This document shows, piece after piece, positions 49,369 to 56,658 of a DNA stretch of 64,000 bases. The stretch comes from an uncultured Eubacteriales bacterium (lineage in GTDB: Bacteria > Bacillota > Clostridia > Oscillospirales > CAG-272): contig CAKSLQ010000006.1 in the NCBI GenBank assembly GCA_934467415.1, positions 62,001-126,000 of the forward strand. Direction: 5' to 3'. The notes under the pieces are model-generated. The model had not been told where the DNA came from. It saw only the letters and a list, made by a program, of their open reading frames with translations, and made no database searches. Each line of letters begins with the position of its first letter. The first letter of the stretch is position 1. The translations under genes and the position numbers were made by a program.

Positions 49369-49791
49369 ATGGAAGATTTGTATCGTTATTTTGAGGCAGG
49401 GTATACCTGCACGATTTTGCAGGACGGCGCGCCGGTCTATCAGAGCCGCGAGCGCGGCGTGCGGCCCCTGCTTGCCCTGATCGACGCGGGTATCGACGTG
49501 CGCGGCTGCACCGCGGCAGACAGCATCGTGGGGCGTGCCGCCGCGCTGCTCTATGTGTATCTTGGCGTCGCCGCGGTCACGGCGGACGTGATGAGCGTCG
49601 GCGCGCGCGAGCTGCTGACCGCGCACGGCATCGCAACCGCCGCGCGGACGGCTGCCGATCATATCATCAATCGCCGCGGCGACGGCCCTTGCCCGATGGA
49701 GGCGGCCACCGCAGGTGTCACCGACCCCGCCGAAGCGCTCGCCGTGATCCGCGAGACCGCCGCTGCACTCCGCGCCGCTGCACAGAAGTAA
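49369..49791 (+). CDS. DUF1893-domain protein
   Basis: 140 residues; GGAG 5 nt before the ATG. TCTILQDGAPVYQSRERGVR, PLLALIDAGIDVRGCTAADS, IVGRAAALLYVYLGVAAVTA, DVMSVGARELLTAHGIATAA match DUF1893, a small cytidine-deaminase-like fold without clear zinc ligands. Function unknown. Last gene of the operon, 10 bp after the ECF fusion. Confidence 0.88.
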   Translation: MEDLYRYFEAGYTCTILQDGAPVYQSRERGVRPLLALIDAGIDVRGCTAADSIVGRAAALLYVYLGVAAVTADVMSVGARELLTAHGIATAARTAADHIINRRGDGPCPMEAATAGVTDPAEALAVIRETAAALRAAAQK

Positions 49792-49830
49792 AGAATCCCC
49801 GCGGATGCATTGCATCCGCGGGGATTCTTT
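49790..49830. terminator. Bidirectional terminator
   Basis: 19-bp perfect stem (AAAGAATCCCCGCGGATGC) with a 3-nt loop between convergent stops. Confidence 0.92.
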
Positions 49831-50698
49831 ATGCTTTCTTTCGATTGTTGTAAAAATACATCCCGATGCCTGCGCCGCAGATGAGGGCATAGCCGAGAAT
49901 GCTGAGCGCATCCGGCTTGTCGCCGAAGACGACAAACCCGAGCATCGCCGCAAACAGCACCTGCGTGTAGTCATAGACCGAAATCTCCTTGGCGGGCGCG
50001 CAGACATACGCCTTGGTGATGCCGATCTGACCGATGCAGGCAAAAACGCCCGCCAGCATCAGGTACAGCAGCTGCTTTGCGCTCATCGGCGCATAGGTGA
50101 ACAGCAGAAACGGCAGGCAGAGCAGGCAGGAAAACGCCGAAAACCAGAAGATGATGCGTCGGCTGTCCTCGCCCTTCATACCGAGGCGGCGGACAAAGGT
50201 GTAGGCGATGCCCGCGCCCATACCGCCGAGCATACCCGCGAGGGCGGGAAGCATCGCCGGGTTCTGAAAGCTCGGCTTGATGATGCACACGCTGCCGAGG
50301 AAGGCGATACACACGCCGCCGATCTGCACCAAGTTCGGCTTCTCGCCGAGCAGAAAGACCGAAAACAGAATTGCGAAAAACGGGGACAGCTTGTTGAGCA
50401 TATTCGCGTCCGAGAGATTCAGCTTGCCGATGGCGTAGAAATTGCAGAGCAGACCGACCGAGCCGAAGAAGGAACGCCCGAGCAGATCGGGGATGTTCTT
50501 CTTCACCGGGATCGGGCTGATGCGGTCGCGCGCCATCATCGCGGCGATGAAGAGCAGGGCGACGAAGTTGCGAAAAAACGACTTCTGGAACGCGGGCAGA
50601 TCGCCCGCCAGCTTGACAAACAGCGTCATCACCGAGAAGCCGAATGCCGCCGTCAGAATATAGAGTATGCCTTGCGTTTTTTTGCTGATGGATGCCAT
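49829..50698 (-). CDS. EamA/DMT-family transporter
   Basis: 289 residues from the ATG at 50698 (GAAAGG 7 nt upstream; earlier Met codons lack a site and overlap the promoter). Ten membrane helices in two EamA repeats: GILYILTAAFGFSVMTLFVK...NKLSPFFAILFSVFLLGEKP and GMGAGIAYTFVRRLGMKGED...YDYTQVLFAAMLGFVVFGDKP. The paired PxFxxLxxxxxLGEKP-like ends are diagnostic. Probably exports or imports a small metabolite; substrate unknown. Confidence 0.92.
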   Translation of the reverse strand: MASISKKTQGILYILTAAFGFSVMTLFVKLAGDLPAFQKSFFRNFVALLFIAAMMARDRISPIPVKKNIPDLLGRSFFGSVGLLCNFYAIGKLNLSDANMLNKLSPFFAILFSVFLLGEKPNLVQIGGVCIAFLGSVCIIKPSFQNPAMLPALAGMLGGMGAGIAYTFVRRLGMKGEDSRRIIFWFSAFSCLLCLPFLLFTYAPMSAKQLLYLMLAGVFACIGQIGITKAYVCAPAKEISVYDYTQVLFAAMLGFVVFGDKPDALSILGYALICGAGIGMYFYNNRKKA

Positions 50699-50729
50699 GT
50701 ATGCGCCTTTCGGATAGAAGAATATCCAT

Positions 50730-50758
50730 ATTATATGCGAAAAAGTCGATCCTGTCAA
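50730..50758 (-). promoter_or_regulatory. Promoter of the EamA gene
   Basis: TTGACA (50758-50753), 17-bp spacer, TATAAT (50735-50730) on the minus strand. Confidence 0.85.
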
Positions 50759-50784
50759 GCAGAGAAACAAACCGAAAACGCACA

Positions 50785-50813
50785 TTGACTTTTACACCCG
50801 GCGGTGCTATACT
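50785..50813 (+). promoter_or_regulatory. Promoter of the SDR gene
   Basis: TTGACT, 17-bp spacer, extended -10 TGCTATACT (box 50808-50813), 45 bp before the ATG. Confidence 0.85.
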
Positions 50814-50857
50814 GATCTATGTATTTGATAGATTGTATCATACGGAGGTTCAAGCAT

Positions 50858-51604
50858 ATGATGTTACAGGGAAAAGTTGCAATCGTAACGGGCGGTACGC
50901 GCGGCATCGGCCTCGCGATCGTGCGCACCTATCTGCAAAATGGCGCAAAGGTCGCGCTGTTCGGCAGTCGGGAGGAGACGGTAAACAAGGCGCTCGACGA
51001 GCTGAAAGCCGAGAACGCGGACTGGGAGGTCATCGGCATGGCGCCCGACCTGACCGACTACGAAGCGGTGAAGGCGGCGGTTGACGATGTCGCGCATCAT
51101 TTCGGCAAGGTGGATATTCTCGTGAACAACGCAGGCATTTCGGCGCGTGAACCGCTCGAGATGTATGAACCCGAATCCTTCAAGCGCATCATGGATCTGA
51201 ACGTGACTGCGCTGTTCAACGGCTGCAAGGCAGTTGAACTCATCATGAAGGAGCAGGGCGGCGGCTGCATCATCAACACCAGCTCGATGGTCAGCCTGTA
51301 CGGCCAGCCCAGCGGCGTCGGCTATCCGACGAGCAAGTTCGCCGTCAACGGCATGACGAAGAGCCTCGCCCGCGAGCTCGGCCGTGTCGGCATCCGCGTC
51401 AATGCCGTTGCCCCCGGCGTCACCCGCACCGACATGGTTGCGGCGCTGCCGCCCGAGATTGTCGAGCGCATTTCCGCGCCCATCCCGCTCGGCCGCATCG
51501 GCGAGCCGGAGGAAGTGGCCAATGTGTTCCTGTTCCTCGCAAGTGATCTTGCAAGCTACGTCACCGGCGCCGTGATCTCGGTAGACGGTGCGGCACAGAC
51601 CTGA
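50858..51604 (+). CDS. Short-chain dehydrogenase/reductase (FabG-like)
   Basis: 248 residues; GGAGG 9 nt before the ATG at 50858 (a second ATG follows directly). Classical SDR: cofactor motif TGGTRGIG (~13-20), NNAG, the catalytic Ser in INTSSMVSLYG, YxxxK as GYPTSKFAVNG, then APGVTRTDM and the C-terminal YVTGAVISVDGA. NADP(H) preference is suggested by TRG. Solitary, not in a fatty-acid cluster, so it may act on another hydroxy/keto substrate. Confidence 0.92.
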   Translation: MMLQGKVAIVTGGTRGIGLAIVRTYLQNGAKVALFGSREETVNKALDELKAENADWEVIGMAPDLTDYEAVKAAVDDVAHHFGKVDILVNNAGISAREPLEMYEPESFKRIMDLNVTALFNGCKAVELIMKEQGGGCIINTSSMVSLYGQPSGVGYPTSKFAVNGMTKSLARELGRVGIRVNAVAPGVTRTDMVAALPPEIVERISAPIPLGRIGEPEEVANVFLFLASDLASYVTGAVISVDGAAQT

Positions 51605-51616
51605 TCGGCAAACCGT

Positions 51617-51652
51617 AAAGAAAAAGCCATGCGAAAGCATGGCTTTTTCTTT
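51617..51652. terminator. Bidirectional terminator
   Basis: AAAGAAAAAGCCATGC stem with GAAA loop between the convergent SDR and ferredoxin-type genes. Confidence 0.92.
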
Positions 51653-52469
51653 ACAGCGCGTTCTTCGGGCAGTGCTTGGCGCATTCTAGACAGAGGATGC
51701 ATTCCGTGCCGTTCTTGCGTCTGCGGGAATTGTCGGTGACGTCCACGTCCATCGGGCACACGCGGCGGCATGCACCGCAGGAGATACACTTTTTCTTGTC
51801 GCAGGTGACGCGGACAAGAGAAAAATAACTCATCGGCTTCAGAAAGACCGTGATCGGGCAGAGGTATTTGCAGAAGGCGCGGTTGTCCTTAAAGGCAAAT
51901 GCAAGCGAAATTCCGGCGGCGTAATAGACGATGTTGCCGACGATGAACGCCCAGAACATGATGCGCTCGATATGCCCGACGCGGGCGAGAAACAGGGAGG
52001 CCACAAAAATGAGCGACGCGGCAAAGGTGACATAGCGAAGCGCCCCGAGCTTTTTTCGCGGCGCTGCCGGAACCTTGTAGGGCAGAAAGTCAAGCACCAT
52101 CGCCGTCCAGCAGGCATAGCCGCACCAGCCGCGCCCGAACAGCAGCGGGCCGAAGATTTTCGCCACCGCGTAGTGGATGGTCGCCGCCTCGAAGACGCCG
52201 GTGAACAGGTAGTACCAAAAGCCCTCGATCTGCATGTTTTCGCCGCAGATCAGCCCGAGATAGACCAGCATGTAGGAGCCGACGAGCAGCTGCACGATGC
52301 GCCGCGCGTATTTGTGCTTTTGCAGCAGCAGAAGAAGGCCGAGCGCGACCGAGATGCCGATGTAGCTGAAATTGAACAGATAAAAGATATTGTCCTTGGT
52401 CAGCCAGAGCGTGACGGCGATGGCTTCAAATATCGCCAGCATGGCAAGCGGCGGGGCATATTTTTTCAC
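51651..52469 (-). CDS. Membrane 4Fe-4S protein (NapH/NosR-like)
   Basis: 272 residues from a GTG at 52469 (AGGTGA 7 nt upstream). Five or so helices (LAMLAIFEAIAVTLWLTKDN, IGISVALGLLLLLQ, YVTFAASLIFVASLFLARVG), with GRGWCGYACWTAMVLDFLPY and AFCKYLCPITVFLKP between them: paired Cys motifs near the membrane. At the C-terminus lie two ferredoxin-type clusters, CISCGACRRVCPMDV and CILCLECAKHCP. The architecture is that of NapH, NosR and YccM-like electron-transfer proteins. No partner reductase adjoins it, so its electron acceptor is unknown. Confidence 0.9.
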   Translation of the reverse strand: MKKYAPPLAMLAIFEAIAVTLWLTKDNIFYLFNFSYIGISVALGLLLLLQKHKYARRIVQLLVGSYMLVYLGLICGENMQIEGFWYYLFTGVFEAATIHYAVAKIFGPLLFGRGWCGYACWTAMVLDFLPYKVPAAPRKKLGALRYVTFAASLIFVASLFLARVGHIERIMFWAFIVGNIVYYAAGISLAFAFKDNRAFCKYLCPITVFLKPMSYFSLVRVTCDKKKCISCGACRRVCPMDVDVTDNSRRRKNGTECILCLECAKHCPKNAL

Positions 52470-52501
52470 GAGCGGATCACCTCACTTGTTTTCTCGGGAT
52501 G

Positions 52502-52530
52502 ATTATAGCATGTCGCAGCGGGCATTGCAA
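52502..52530 (-). promoter_or_regulatory. Promoter of the 4Fe-4S membrane protein gene
   Basis: TTGCAA (52530-52525), 17-bp spacer, extended -10 TGCTATAAT (box 52507-52502) on the minus strand. Confidence 0.8.
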
Positions 52531-52610
52531 CGCTGTGTGTGTAAAATTTGCGCATGGATTGCGCGCGAAAAGCGGGCGGCATTTGCCGCCCGCTTTTCGG
52601 ATTTATTTGC

Positions 52611-53636
52611 TTAGCAGTAGTATTCCATCGGGTAGGTGAGGTATTCGTTCGGCTCCAGCTGGTCGGCGGTGACATAGCCGGCCGGTGCGCGGAGCAGGGC
52701 GGGCAGACGGTTGACGACCGTTGCACAGGTGTGCTCGACCGTCGCGGGCTTGACCACGTGGAACTCGGTGTTCGGCTCGCCGGTGATCAGCCAGTCGCAC
52801 ATATCGCCGTCGTCCGGTCCGTAGACCTTGCCGATCGTCTCTTCTTCGACGGTGATACCCTGCATGGTCTCGATGGTGACGACCGCGGACATGCCGATGC
52901 AGTGACCCGCCTTGATGATCTTGCCGAGCGTCTCGGAGTAGATGTCGCGGTCAATGATGCAGGGAACATGCTTCTGATCAATCGACTTGATCGTCAGGCC
53001 GAGCTTGTTGCAGATCGCTTCGCTGGCGTTCCATGCATAAGACGGCTCAAATTCCGCCGGATGCGCGATCTTCTGTTCAAATTCCGCGGGCGTCAGGTCA
53101 CAGCCGTGCGCTTCGGCAAGCGCCAGGCCGTATTCGTCTACGTTGTAGCTGTATGCGCCCTTGATCTTCGTGATCTTGTGGCAGCCGCCCGCGACCAGGC
53201 CGACCATGTTGATCCAGAAAATGTCCTGCATACCGCTGCCGGTGATGGTGCAGTTGTTTTCCTTGGCCAGCGCGTCCAGGCGGTTGATCTGTGCAGCCGC
53301 GGTCGTCCAGGGGTAGATCGCTTCTTCACAGGTCGTGATGACGTTGATGCCGCGCAAAACGCATTTTTCCACGTGGTCATAGATGTCGCTGATGAAGCTG
53401 AACAGCGTCACGATCGCAACATCCGCATCGCACTCGTCGAGGACCTTGTCCGCGTCGTTCGAGATCAGCACGCCGGTCTTGACGCCGAGACCTGCAAAGT
53501 CGCCGACATCCTGCCCGACAACGGCGGGGTTGACGTCGATTGCGCCGACGATCTGTGCGCCGTGCTCATGCAGATAGCGGAGAATGTACTTGCTCATTTT
53601 GCCGCAGCCATACTGTACAACCTTGATCTTTTCCAT
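52611..53636 (-). CDS. NAD(P)H-dependent amine dehydrogenase, 2,4-diaminopentanoate dehydrogenase-like
   Basis: 341 residues from the ATG at 53636 (GGAGG 8 nt upstream). N-terminal dihydrodipicolinate-reductase-type Rossmann domain: KVVQYGCGKMSKYILRYLHE, QIVGAIDVNPAVVGQDVGDF, VLDECDADVAIVTLFSF, INVITTCEEAIYPW. The C-terminal part (GSGMQDIFWINMVGLVAGGC, KGAYSYNVDEYGLALAEAHG, AGHCIGMSAVVTIETMQGIT) matches the DAPDH-type family, whose characterised member acts in oxidative ornithine fermentation. No other ornithine-pathway genes are present, so the substrate is uncertain. Expression is probably switched by the upstream MerR protein through a 19-bp-spacer promoter. Confidence 0.82.
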   Translation of the reverse strand: MEKIKVVQYGCGKMSKYILRYLHEHGAQIVGAIDVNPAVVGQDVGDFAGLGVKTGVLISNDADKVLDECDADVAIVTLFSFISDIYDHVEKCVLRGINVITTCEEAIYPWTTAAAQINRLDALAKENNCTITGSGMQDIFWINMVGLVAGGCHKITKIKGAYSYNVDEYGLALAEAHGCDLTPAEFEQKIAHPAEFEPSYAWNASEAICNKLGLTIKSIDQKHVPCIIDRDIYSETLGKIIKAGHCIGMSAVVTIETMQGITVEEETIGKVYGPDDGDMCDWLITGEPNTEFHVVKPATVEHTCATVVNRLPALLRAPAGYVTADQLEPNEYLTYPMEYYC

Positions 53637-53701
53637 AAGAAGTTCCTCCCAAGTCATAAAGATGAATTTGTTTGCGGGACGCCCCGCATGTCTCTACTCT
53701 T

Positions 53702-53732
53702 AGTATAAACTCTCATCTTGGTTTAGAGTCAA
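53702..53732 (-). promoter_or_regulatory. MerR-type promoter of the amine dehydrogenase gene
   Basis: TTGACT (53732-53727), 19-bp spacer, TATACT (53707-53702) on the minus strand. The over-long spacer holds a dyad ACTCT-N11-AGAGT (53709-53729), the geometry that MerR activators twist to allow transcription. Confidence 0.88.
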
Positions 53733-53750
53733 GAGAAAATTGATAAAAAT

Positions 53751-54596
53751 TTATTTATCGAACGCCACCGGCACCTGCAGGCGCAGAAACATGCTTCGCC
53801 GACTGTCGTCAAACACGTTGAATTCGGTCAGAATTTCGCAGAAATAGTCGCCGCAGATTGTCCAGCCCTGCGCCCTGCAATGCGCAAGCAGCCGCGCGGC
53901 GCAGTCCCGCTCGTCATCAAAGCTGTCCAGGTATACGCAGGCGTACATGCCGCTGTCCGCCACGGTCACGTCCGGCAGGCGCTGCCGATCCCGGTAACCG
54001 ACAAAGACGAATGTGTCCTGCGGGACGAAACGCCCGGCGATAAAGTCTTCTTTTTTGATGGAGGTGCCGACGTTGTAGGACAGCACCTGTGAAAAGCCGC
54101 GTTTCAGCAGCGCCTGCCGCAGGGCAGACTGCTCCTGCTCAAACGCGCGGATGCCCGATTCATAGAAGTTGTCGGTGCAGGGGATCCCCCACAGATAACG
54201 GCAGTCGATGTATTCAAGCACGATCGTTCCCTGCACGGGGGATTTGCGGTAGCGCTCAATGGAGGCAATCGCGCGTTCCACCGCGTCGTGCTGGGCGCGC
54301 AGCGCGCGCATCTGGTGATGCAGCTGCTCGTTTTTCTGCGCGAGGATCGTCTCGATGAGCACGATGTCCTCCTTGCGCAGCACGTCGCCGATCTCGCCGA
54401 GGCTCATGCCGAGCTCCTTCATGTACGCGATCATGTCGAGCCGCGCGTTCTGTGCGACATCGTAGTAGCGGTAGCCGGTTTCCGGGTCTTTGTACTTCGG
54501 CTTCAGCAGCCCGAGCTCGTCGTACAGCCGCAGCGCCGCCACGCTGAGCCTGCTCATTTCCGCCATTTTTCCAATAGAAATCAGCCCGTTCTCCAT
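53751..54596 (-). CDS. MerR-family regulator with GyrI-like effector domain
   Basis: 281 residues; GGAGG 7 nt before the ATG. Winged HTH of the MerR/BmrR type at ~5-75 (ISIGKMAEMSRLSVAALRLY, LKPKYKDPETGYRYYDVAQN, MSLGEIGDVLRKED), dimerisation coiled coil ~80-115 (HHQMRALRAQHDAVERAIAS), and a C-terminal ~155-residue GyrI-like ligand domain (LEYIDCRYLWGIPCTDNFYE, TVADSGMYACVYLDSF). It would bind a small, probably amphipathic ligand. The two 21-bp dyads at 53709-53729 and 54614-54634 are its likely operators. Confidence 0.93.
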   Translation of the reverse strand: MENGLISIGKMAEMSRLSVAALRLYDELGLLKPKYKDPETGYRYYDVAQNARLDMIAYMKELGMSLGEIGDVLRKEDIVLIETILAQKNEQLHHQMRALRAQHDAVERAIASIERYRKSPVQGTIVLEYIDCRYLWGIPCTDNFYESGIRAFEQEQSALRQALLKRGFSQVLSYNVGTSIKKEDFIAGRFVPQDTFVFVGYRDRQRLPDVTVADSGMYACVYLDSFDDERDCAARLLAHCRAQGWTICGDYFCEILTEFNVFDDSRRSMFLRLQVPVAFDK

Positions 54597-54613
54597 CCTT
54601 CGACCTCCGAAAA

Positions 54614-54634
54614 ACTCTGTTCTTACTTTAGAGT
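54614..54634 (-). promoter_or_regulatory. MerR operator in its own promoter
   Basis: ACTCT-N11-AGAGT dyad, same half-sites and spacing as the site at 53709-53729 and sharing the run ACTCTAAA. It overlaps the -10 and start point of the merR promoter, consistent with autorepression. Confidence 0.8.
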
Positions 54635-54660
54635 TTAGCAGAGAATCCCGAAAATGTCAA
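54632..54660 (-). promoter_or_regulatory. Promoter of the MerR gene
   Basis: TTGACA (54660-54655), 17-bp spacer, TAAACT (54637-54632) on the minus strand. Confidence 0.82.
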
Positions 54661-54810
54661 GCGGCGGGAGAAGCGGGGGATAACGATAAACACGATACCA
54701 AGCCGCGCAAGCGACGCGCGGCGCTGTTGCGTCCGTTTCCGGCGAGGCGGGCACATGCTCCGGCGCCGCATCGGCGCAAAAAAAGAAGGCGCACAAAGAG
54801 CGACCTTCTT

Positions 54811-55299
54811 TCATTGCGGCGAAGAAGAGCAACGATGTCCGCTGCGGTATTCGGTATCGGACGAGGGCGACGAGACCGTCAGCCCCTGTCCCATGGTGAC
54901 AATGTTGTTGTCCGCAGTGAGGACAACTTCGTTTGCCGAGATGCCGATGCTGTTCCATTCCGTCTCGCCGCTGAAATGGAAGTGCTCGATGCCGGTGAGA
55001 TTAAGTGCGCCGTTTGCGTCAGGCGCGCTCGTCACCGTAATCTTTGCGCTGTGCGTCGGCTCAATGTAGCAGTCGCCGCTTGTCGCCGTGACCGACACGG
55101 TGTCGGCAAGCAGCACTGTGCCGCCGTCTGTGCCGAGCAGGGTGTATGCCTGCGTCAGCGTTGCGACCGGCGCATCCGCCGTACCGGCGGCGGTGTCGTC
55201 GCCGTCAGCGGAAACATAGATATCCACCGCGCTTGCCGTACAAAGCAGCGCGACTATCGCGAGAAAGATGCAGAGTGCAAATTTGAATTTCCTTTGCAT
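54811..55299 (-). CDS. Short, probably truncated beta-helix-module secreted protein
   Basis: 162 residues; AGGAG 8 nt before the ATG. Signal peptide MQRKFKFALCIFLAIVALLC, cleaved near TASA-VD. The mature chain is a single copy of the shared module (VDIYVSADGDDTAAGTADAP, TLTQAYTLLGTDGGTVLLAD, FSGETEWNSIGISANEVVLT) and then ends in a Ser/Arg/Cys-rich tail of low complexity (SSDTEYRSGHRCSSSPQ), unlike the rungs that follow in the larger relatives. It is likely a C-terminally truncated paralogue, perhaps non-functional. It lies 36 kb away from the 14208-18566 relative, next to the Rhs locus. Confidence 0.65.
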   Translation of the reverse strand: MQRKFKFALCIFLAIVALLCTASAVDIYVSADGDDTAAGTADAPVATLTQAYTLLGTDGGTVLLADTVSVTATSGDCYIEPTHSAKITVTSAPDANGALNLTGIEHFHFSGETEWNSIGISANEVVLTADNNIVTMGQGLTVSSPSSDTEYRSGHRCSSSPQ

Positions 55300-55477
55300 T
55301 TTTCAGTCTCCTGTTATTCAGTTTTGTTGGTTGCTGACGATGAAAGCCAAACTTTATCCCATTTCGGGCAGATGCAGCGCCTTCATCGTCTCTTTTTGAA
55401 TCTGCCCAAGCGTGGTCTCCGCCTCTGACGGGGCGGCTATCAGCTGCTCAAGCACCTGCTGCTCGGTTGTGCATATA

Positions 55478-56152
55478 CTACCGTTTGCAGGGTTCCGTAG
55501 TATGGAAAGCAGCTTTTTGTAGCAGCTTAGTCCTTTTTTGCATTCCCGCAATAAAATCGGCATACAGTATAGGGTTATTGTAGCAGTATGCATACAGATT
55601 CAGGCTCAGCGGGTCGGAGGTGTTCATGAACGCCCAGGCATCCTGCTGGGTGAACCGACCATTTGCGGGATTATAGTACCTTGCACGCAAATAGTAGGTC
55701 TGCGTTTCTGCGTCGTAGTACTCGCCGCAATAAAGGAACGGGTTGTCGCTTTCCCCAATCTGCGAGGTCAGATTGCCGAAGGCATCATAGGTGTAGCTTG
55801 CGACAACGGCGTTGTCACAGACCAGCTGCACCACATCGCCGTGGGCGTTGTAGACATAAATCTCGCCCTTGCTGTTATGCGTGTGATTCAGCCCGTAAAA
55901 GAAATCTGTATATTCTGCGCCCTCTTCCTCATACTCGACCGCAATATTCATGCCGTTGTAGACAAAGCATTTTGTCCTATTGCCAGCCGTCTTTACACTG
56001 CGAAGACCGTTCGGGTTATAGATGTAGGATGCGAGCGCTGCGTCGTCTATCATCTCTACAGAATCGAATATACCTGTCTGCTGTCCGCGTACATTGTAGG
56101 CGTAGAATTTATCAGCATGTTGCCATTGGCATCGTAGGTGTAGGCAAATGGC
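55478..56152 (-). pseudogene. Orphan Rhs tip (frameshifted C-terminal fragment of an Rhs protein)
   Basis: From 56152 the minus strand reads FAYTYDANGNMLIN and then shifts frame near 56110, continuing as KFYAYNVRGQQTGIF...ASYIYNPNGLRSVKTAG. A 191-codon open segment runs from 56053 to 55478 (GLNHTHNSKGEIYVYNAHGD, NLTSQIGESDNPFLYCGEYY, RARYYNPANGRFTQQDAWAF). It parallels residues ~1780-1957 of the Rhs protein at 56659-63102. The run from NAVVASYTYD to TQQDAWA is identical in protein (61 residues), while the DNA differs at many synonymous sites. The DPxG boundary motif is lost (NNPILYADFIAG) and the remaining ~30 codons are unrelated. There is no start, so this is a displaced module remnant of the kind seen at polymorphic toxin loci. 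Confidence 0.85.
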
Positions 56153-56199
56153 AACAACATTAAAGTGAAGAATACTATCTCATATTGCAAATTATTATT

Positions 56200-56646
56200 C
56201 TAATCATTGGGAAGATCGGTTTTTGGTAATTTTGATCCATATTCTCCGTTATAAAACTCTTGCAATGACATAATTGAAGTCGTCAACTCGATTCCACATC
56301 TTGAAAAACATTTCATCGTTTGCGGGGAAATGGAAAAATGAATTTGTGCATTCTCTGGATATACAGATACCCAAAGGAAAGAACGAAATTTTTGAGACCA
56401 ATCGATCAGTTTTTCCCTACATCCATAACATATCTGAGCATATTCATTCAACTTTGTCTCAATTTCTTTGTCAGAATTAATCACTTCTTGAAAAGCGATT
56501 CCGTCTTCCTTGTATGTCACATTACCATACTTAGTTTCTTTGGTTTCTCCCTCATGATAAAGAAATGTTGGTTTTTTATTAATTGCAATTTCGATATCAG
56601 TGAATGGAAGATTATGTCCAGTTAGCTTTAATGTAATAAAATGCAT
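56200..56646 (-). CDS. Putative immunity protein for the Rhs toxin (DUF4279-like)
   Basis: 148 residues; GTGAGG 10 nt before the ATG. The gene starts 12 bp after the Rhs stop, on the same strand, and is strikingly AT-rich against the surrounding DNA. MHFITLKLTGHNLPFTDIEI, INKKPTFLYHEGETKE, KLNEYAQICYGCREKLIDWS, SFLWVSVYPENAQIHFSISP, MKCFSRCGIELTTSIMSLQE: strand/helix order and the late helix after a beta strand recall DUF4279 domains common among toxin-immunity neighbours. The assignment as antitoxin rests on position and fold impression. No signal peptide, as expected for a cytosolic immunity protein. Confidence 0.75.
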   Translation of the reverse strand: MHFITLKLTGHNLPFTDIEIAINKKPTFLYHEGETKETKYGNVTYKEDGIAFQEVINSDKEIETKLNEYAQICYGCREKLIDWSQKFRSFLWVSVYPENAQIHFSISPQTMKCFSRCGIELTTSIMSLQEFYNGEYGSKLPKTDLPND

Positions 56647-56658
56647 GTTAAATAGACC

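Noticed and set aside
55354..55593. 79-codon minus-strand frame (LRECKKGLSCYKKLLS...) at the end of the orphan Rhs tip
   Set aside because: Its start lies inside the Rhs fragment in another frame and it has no ribosome site. It may be a remnant of a lost toxin tail, but coding is not supported.
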